From: SKVR01 sp964453995
GTDB taxonomy: Bacteria > Bacteroidota > Bacteroidia > Bacteroidales > UBA7960
Assembly: GCA_964453995.1 (NCBI GenBank)
Contig: CAYVQC010000009.1
Span: 29,357-93,356, forward strand
DNA: 64,000 nucleotides
Direction: 5' to 3'
The notes beneath the pieces were generated by a model, which worked only from the letters and a program-made list of their open reading frames with translations, had not been told where the DNA came from and ran no database searches. The position numbers and the translations under genes are program-made. Below are positions 62,008 through 64,000 of this stretch, in pieces (the first letter of the stretch is position 1; each line of letters opens with the position of its first letter).

Positions 62008-63447
62008 TTACTGTTGAACTACATTGATGGTATTTCCGTTTCCTACTACGGTATTCATGGAGCTGTTTCCATCAGAGAATTGACCAACAGAAACGGTGTT
62101 CATCTCTCCGGAAATATGAACGCCATCCTGAGAATACCAAAGGGTTCCGATTTTGTTGTCATTACCTTCCTGGATCAGGGTAACTTCATTAAAGTCGCCC
62201 AATACTGTTCCTGAAGTAATGTTGCCGTCACCTTCTACGTCAATAGAAACTTCGTTTCCTTCTGGCTGGTGTGGCCATCCACCCAGAGAACCAACTGTCC
62301 ATGAACCTTTGTTGGCATCACCTACCATATCCATAGATACAGTGTTATCGCTACCTCTTACTCCTGCACGGTAGAAGTTGTTGTCGCCCTCCTGGCTACC
62401 AGTTATGGTATTGTCGTAAGATTTTACCATTTTGGCTTCCAGGTAGTTGTCTTCGCCATTTTGAGTAAACTCTGCAACACTTCTTTCAGCACCGCCATAT
62501 ACACCTTGCTGGATAAGCACAGAGTTAGAAGCACCTACCTGATCAACATCAGCACTGTTATCACTACCAATCTGGGTGATCAGGGCAGTTGAGGTGGCAC
62601 TGTTGATTTGTTCTGCTTTGGCATAGTTATCCATTCCATCCTGAGCAATTTCAATATTGTTGCCTGATCCTACAGACTGACGTCCCTGAGCCCAGTTGCC
62701 ATCACCAACCTGGTCAATGGTACCAGTATTTCCACCATTGAAAGTTGTGAAAGTAGCCCAGTTGTTGTCGCCCAACTGATCAATGCTGTGGTCACTTACC
62801 ATGGTACCACCATCCCAGCCCTGACGCTGCTGAATAGTAGCCATGTTGTCAGATCCTTTCTGGTCGATAGCAGCAATACCGTTGTTATTGTTAATGTCGC
62901 CACCAATGTCTCCACCCTGCTTGATCAGGGCAGTATTGTTGGAACCTGAGCCTTGCCATACATCAGCCTGGTTGTCATTACCTTGCTGGTAGATGGTCAG
63001 ATCGTGGTCAGGGCCATTTGCCTGGCGTCCTTTGGCGTAGTTATCATCGCCTTGTTGTTCAACGCTACCAAAGTTTCCACCGTTGAAAGTGGTAAGGAAA
63101 CCTTTATTGCTGTTACCAACCTGTTCAACAGAGTGAATGCTTACAGCAGTTCCACCTGAAAAACCCTGGCGCTGTTTTACTTCTGCCTGGTTGTCGTTGC
63201 CATCCTGATCAATGCTTCCTTCAGCGTAATTGGATTGTACATTGTTGAAACCAAAGTTACCTTGCTTGATCAGGGCGTCATTATTATCACCTGCTTGGCC
63301 TACTGTGGCCTCGTTTTCCATACCGGTTTGAAGTACTTCGGCTTCATTATTATTACCAGTTTGGGTTGTTGTCGCCTGGTTGTTCTGGGCGAAAGTCATT
63401 CCCGCTGTAATGGCGAGAGCACCGAAAATTGCAATTACTTTTTTCAT
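62008..63447 (-). CDS. Large curlin-repeat secreted protein
   Basis: A 479-residue Asn/Gln/Gly-rich secreted protein. Signal peptide MKKVIAIFGALAITAGMTFA is followed by about 20 curlin-type repeats (QTGNNNEAEVLQTGMENEATV and others). Two 115-residue blocks within it, about 73-187 and 188-302, are near duplicates: QRQG at 92 and 207, FNGGN at 121 and 236, GRQ at 140 and 255, all exactly 115 residues (345 bases) apart. After about residue 330 the repeats become irregular. Likely a secreted functional amyloid or amyloid-associated surface protein. The secretion machinery is not in the window. Confidence 0.85.
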   Translation of the reverse strand: MKKVIAIFGALAITAGMTFAQNNQATTTQTGNNNEAEVLQTGMENEATVGQAGDNNDALIKQGNFGFNNVQSNYAEGSIDQDGNDNQAEVKQRQGFSGGTAVSIHSVEQVGNSNKGFLTTFNGGNFGSVEQQGDDNYAKGRQANGPDHDLTIYQQGNDNQADVWQGSGSNNTALIKQGGDIGGDINNNNGIAAIDQKGSDNMATIQQRQGWDGGTMVSDHSIDQLGDNNWATFTTFNGGNTGTIDQVGDGNWAQGRQSVGSGNNIEIAQDGMDNYAKAEQINSATSTALITQIGSDNSADVDQVGASNSVLIQQGVYGGAERSVAEFTQNGEDNYLEAKMVKSYDNTITGSQEGDNNFYRAGVRGSDNTVSMDMVGDANKGSWTVGSLGGWPHQPEGNEVSIDVEGDGNITSGTVLGDFNEVTLIQEGNDNKIGTLWYSQDGVHISGEMNTVSVGQFSDGNSSMNTVVGNGNTINVVQQ

Positions 63448-63540
63448 AATTCTAAAAATTTGGAGGTTTAAAATTTAATGTGATTTGATTTGTTGTGCCT
63501 GTCGGACTTTTTTATTACTAGAAAATTGTGTATTTGCTAT

Positions 63541-63580
63541 AAAATTGAGGGGGTAACAAATTTCGAGTCTGTTACCCCCT
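63541..63580 (-). terminator. Stem-loop after the third curlin-repeat gene
   Basis: GGGGGTAACA at 63549-63558 and TGTTACCCCC at 63570-63579 form a perfect 10-bp stem, 11 bases past the stop of the 63590 gene; on the minus strand it is followed by CTCAATTTT, a weak T-run. Confidence 0.7.
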
Positions 63581-63589
63581 TGAGTATTG

Positions 63590-64000
63590 TTAATTCTGAG
63601 TGATGGTTGCATTATTATTATTACCAAATACAGTAAGAACAGCTGAATTGCCATTGCTTTGCTGCATAATGGAGGCATTGTTGCCATTTCCTTCAATGGT
63701 AAAACCGGCTGCATCCCAAAGACCCATACCACCAGTAACCATGTTATTGTCACCGGTTTGGGTGATTTCCAAAGAGTTGTTACTACCACCCATGGCACCT
63801 GAAATGATGTTGTTATCACCATGCTGAATTGCTTCAAATTCAGAGTCGTGAGCTTGCATAGAGTTTCCACCGGGGCCTGTACCGCGTGAATTGGCATACA
63901 ATTTATTTCCGTCTCCTACCTGTTCAGCAGAGTAGGTGTTGTCGCTTCCGGTAATTTCAATGCGCTGGCTGTTGTTATTGCCCAGCTGATCTTGTACTAC
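63590..64000 (-). CDS. Curlin-repeat protein (N-terminus outside the window)
   Basis: The open frame continues to base 64000, so the N-terminal part is missing; 136 residues are visible. They are Asn/Gly-rich with curlin-type repeats: QLGNNNSQRIEITGSDN, QVGDGNKLYANS, QHGDNNIISGAMGGSNNSLE, QTGDNNMVTGG and FGNNNNATITQN at the end. An apparent start at 63901 is a TTG (Leu) inside the longer frame and is not the real start. Third of a run of three such genes on the minus strand; gene order suggests it is the first of the array to be transcribed. Confidence 0.82.
   Translation of the reverse strand, partial: VVQDQLGNNNSQRIEITGSDNTYSAEQVGDGNKLYANSRGTGPGGNSMQAHDSEFEAIQHGDNNIISGAMGGSNNSLEITQTGDNNMVTGGMGLWDAAGFTIEGNGNNASIMQQSNGNSAVLTVFGNNNNATITQN

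Noticed and set aside
63590..63901. A complete 103-residue protein starting at 63901
   Set aside because: The first codon is TTG and the frame is open to the window end with continuing repeats, so the gene is longer and partial.
61213..64000. Apparent tandem-repeat DNA resembling a CRISPR or satellite array
   Set aside because: The periodicity (about 66-69 bases) is coding: it follows curlin-type protein repeats within three open frames, with varied nucleotide sequence and no constant spacers.
1..64000. Mobile element, prophage or defence island
   Set aside because: No transposase, integrase, restriction, toxin or phage structural genes and no flanking repeats were found; all genes fit a Bacteroidota core chromosome.

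Overview
The window reads as a stretch of core chromosome from a member of the Bacteroidota, most likely class Bacteroidia. This rests on several things seen together: promoter -7 boxes of the TAnnTTTG type (with an upstream TTTG or TTG at the best sites), almost no Shine-Dalgarno sequences, tRNA genes without an encoded CCA, and lineage-typical genes such as GldH, DUF4783, DUF4834, RicT with its Cys-rich N-terminus, a zinc-site-less sirtuin, TPR-type histidine kinase, YfhO and PorT-like barrels. I see no phage, insertion sequence, CRISPR array or integrase; gene density is high and most genes are housekeeping.

Layout. 1-5.5 kb: end of a GHMP kinase, a patatin lipase, DUF2237 and DoxX genes, a sirtuin overlapping a SpoU RNA methyltransferase, trmD, and an outer-membrane barrel. 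5.8-15.2 kb: rplS, bifunctional FTCD, a D-serine dehydratase-like enzyme, rpmH (51 codons), DUF4834, YfhO membrane protein, a family 4 glycosyltransferase and an HELGH membrane protease. 15.3-22 kb: tRNA-Val, a three-gene biotin-dependent acyl-CoA carboxylase, a thioredoxin-thioredoxin reductase fusion, rlmH, DUF4783. 22-30.3 kb: an SLC13 permease with an MscS channel, an acyl-CoA ligase, and a run of queA, a methyltransferase, mnmD and a Nudix gene. 30.4-37.5 kb: tRNA-Gly and tRNA-Tyr, a TPR histidine kinase, pepD with a PqqD-like partner, rsmG, a LysM glucosaminidase, a TPR protein. 37.9-44.8 kb: an LPP20-like protein followed by a five-PEGA/SUMF1 protein, comEC, nitroreductase. 45-55.2 kb: polA, mltF, holB, ricT, gldH and a class A penicillin-binding protein. 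55.3-61 kb: cysC-cysD-cysN (PAPS synthesis), an acyltransferase, a barrel protein and meaB. 61.2-64 kb: three tandem curlin-repeat genes on the minus strand, the last running off the window.

How the parts relate. meaB (methylmalonyl-CoA mutase chaperone) and the carboxylase cluster point to a propionyl/methylmalonyl-CoA route. trmD, the SpoU enzyme, queA, mnmD, rlmH and rsmG are a dispersed set of tRNA and rRNA modification genes. The distal genes are envelope-oriented: PBP1A, MltF, GldH, glucosaminidase, PEGA/SUMF1 and curlin-like secreted proteins. The most distinctive features are the functional-amyloid-like array (one gene carries an exact 115-residue internal segmental duplication), the Trx-TrxR fusion with a CPPC site, and the LPP20/PEGA-SUMF1 gene pair of unknown role. 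I did not identify a clearly new multi-gene defence or mobile system; the PEGA/SUMF1 pair and the curlin array are the best candidates for undescribed biology.
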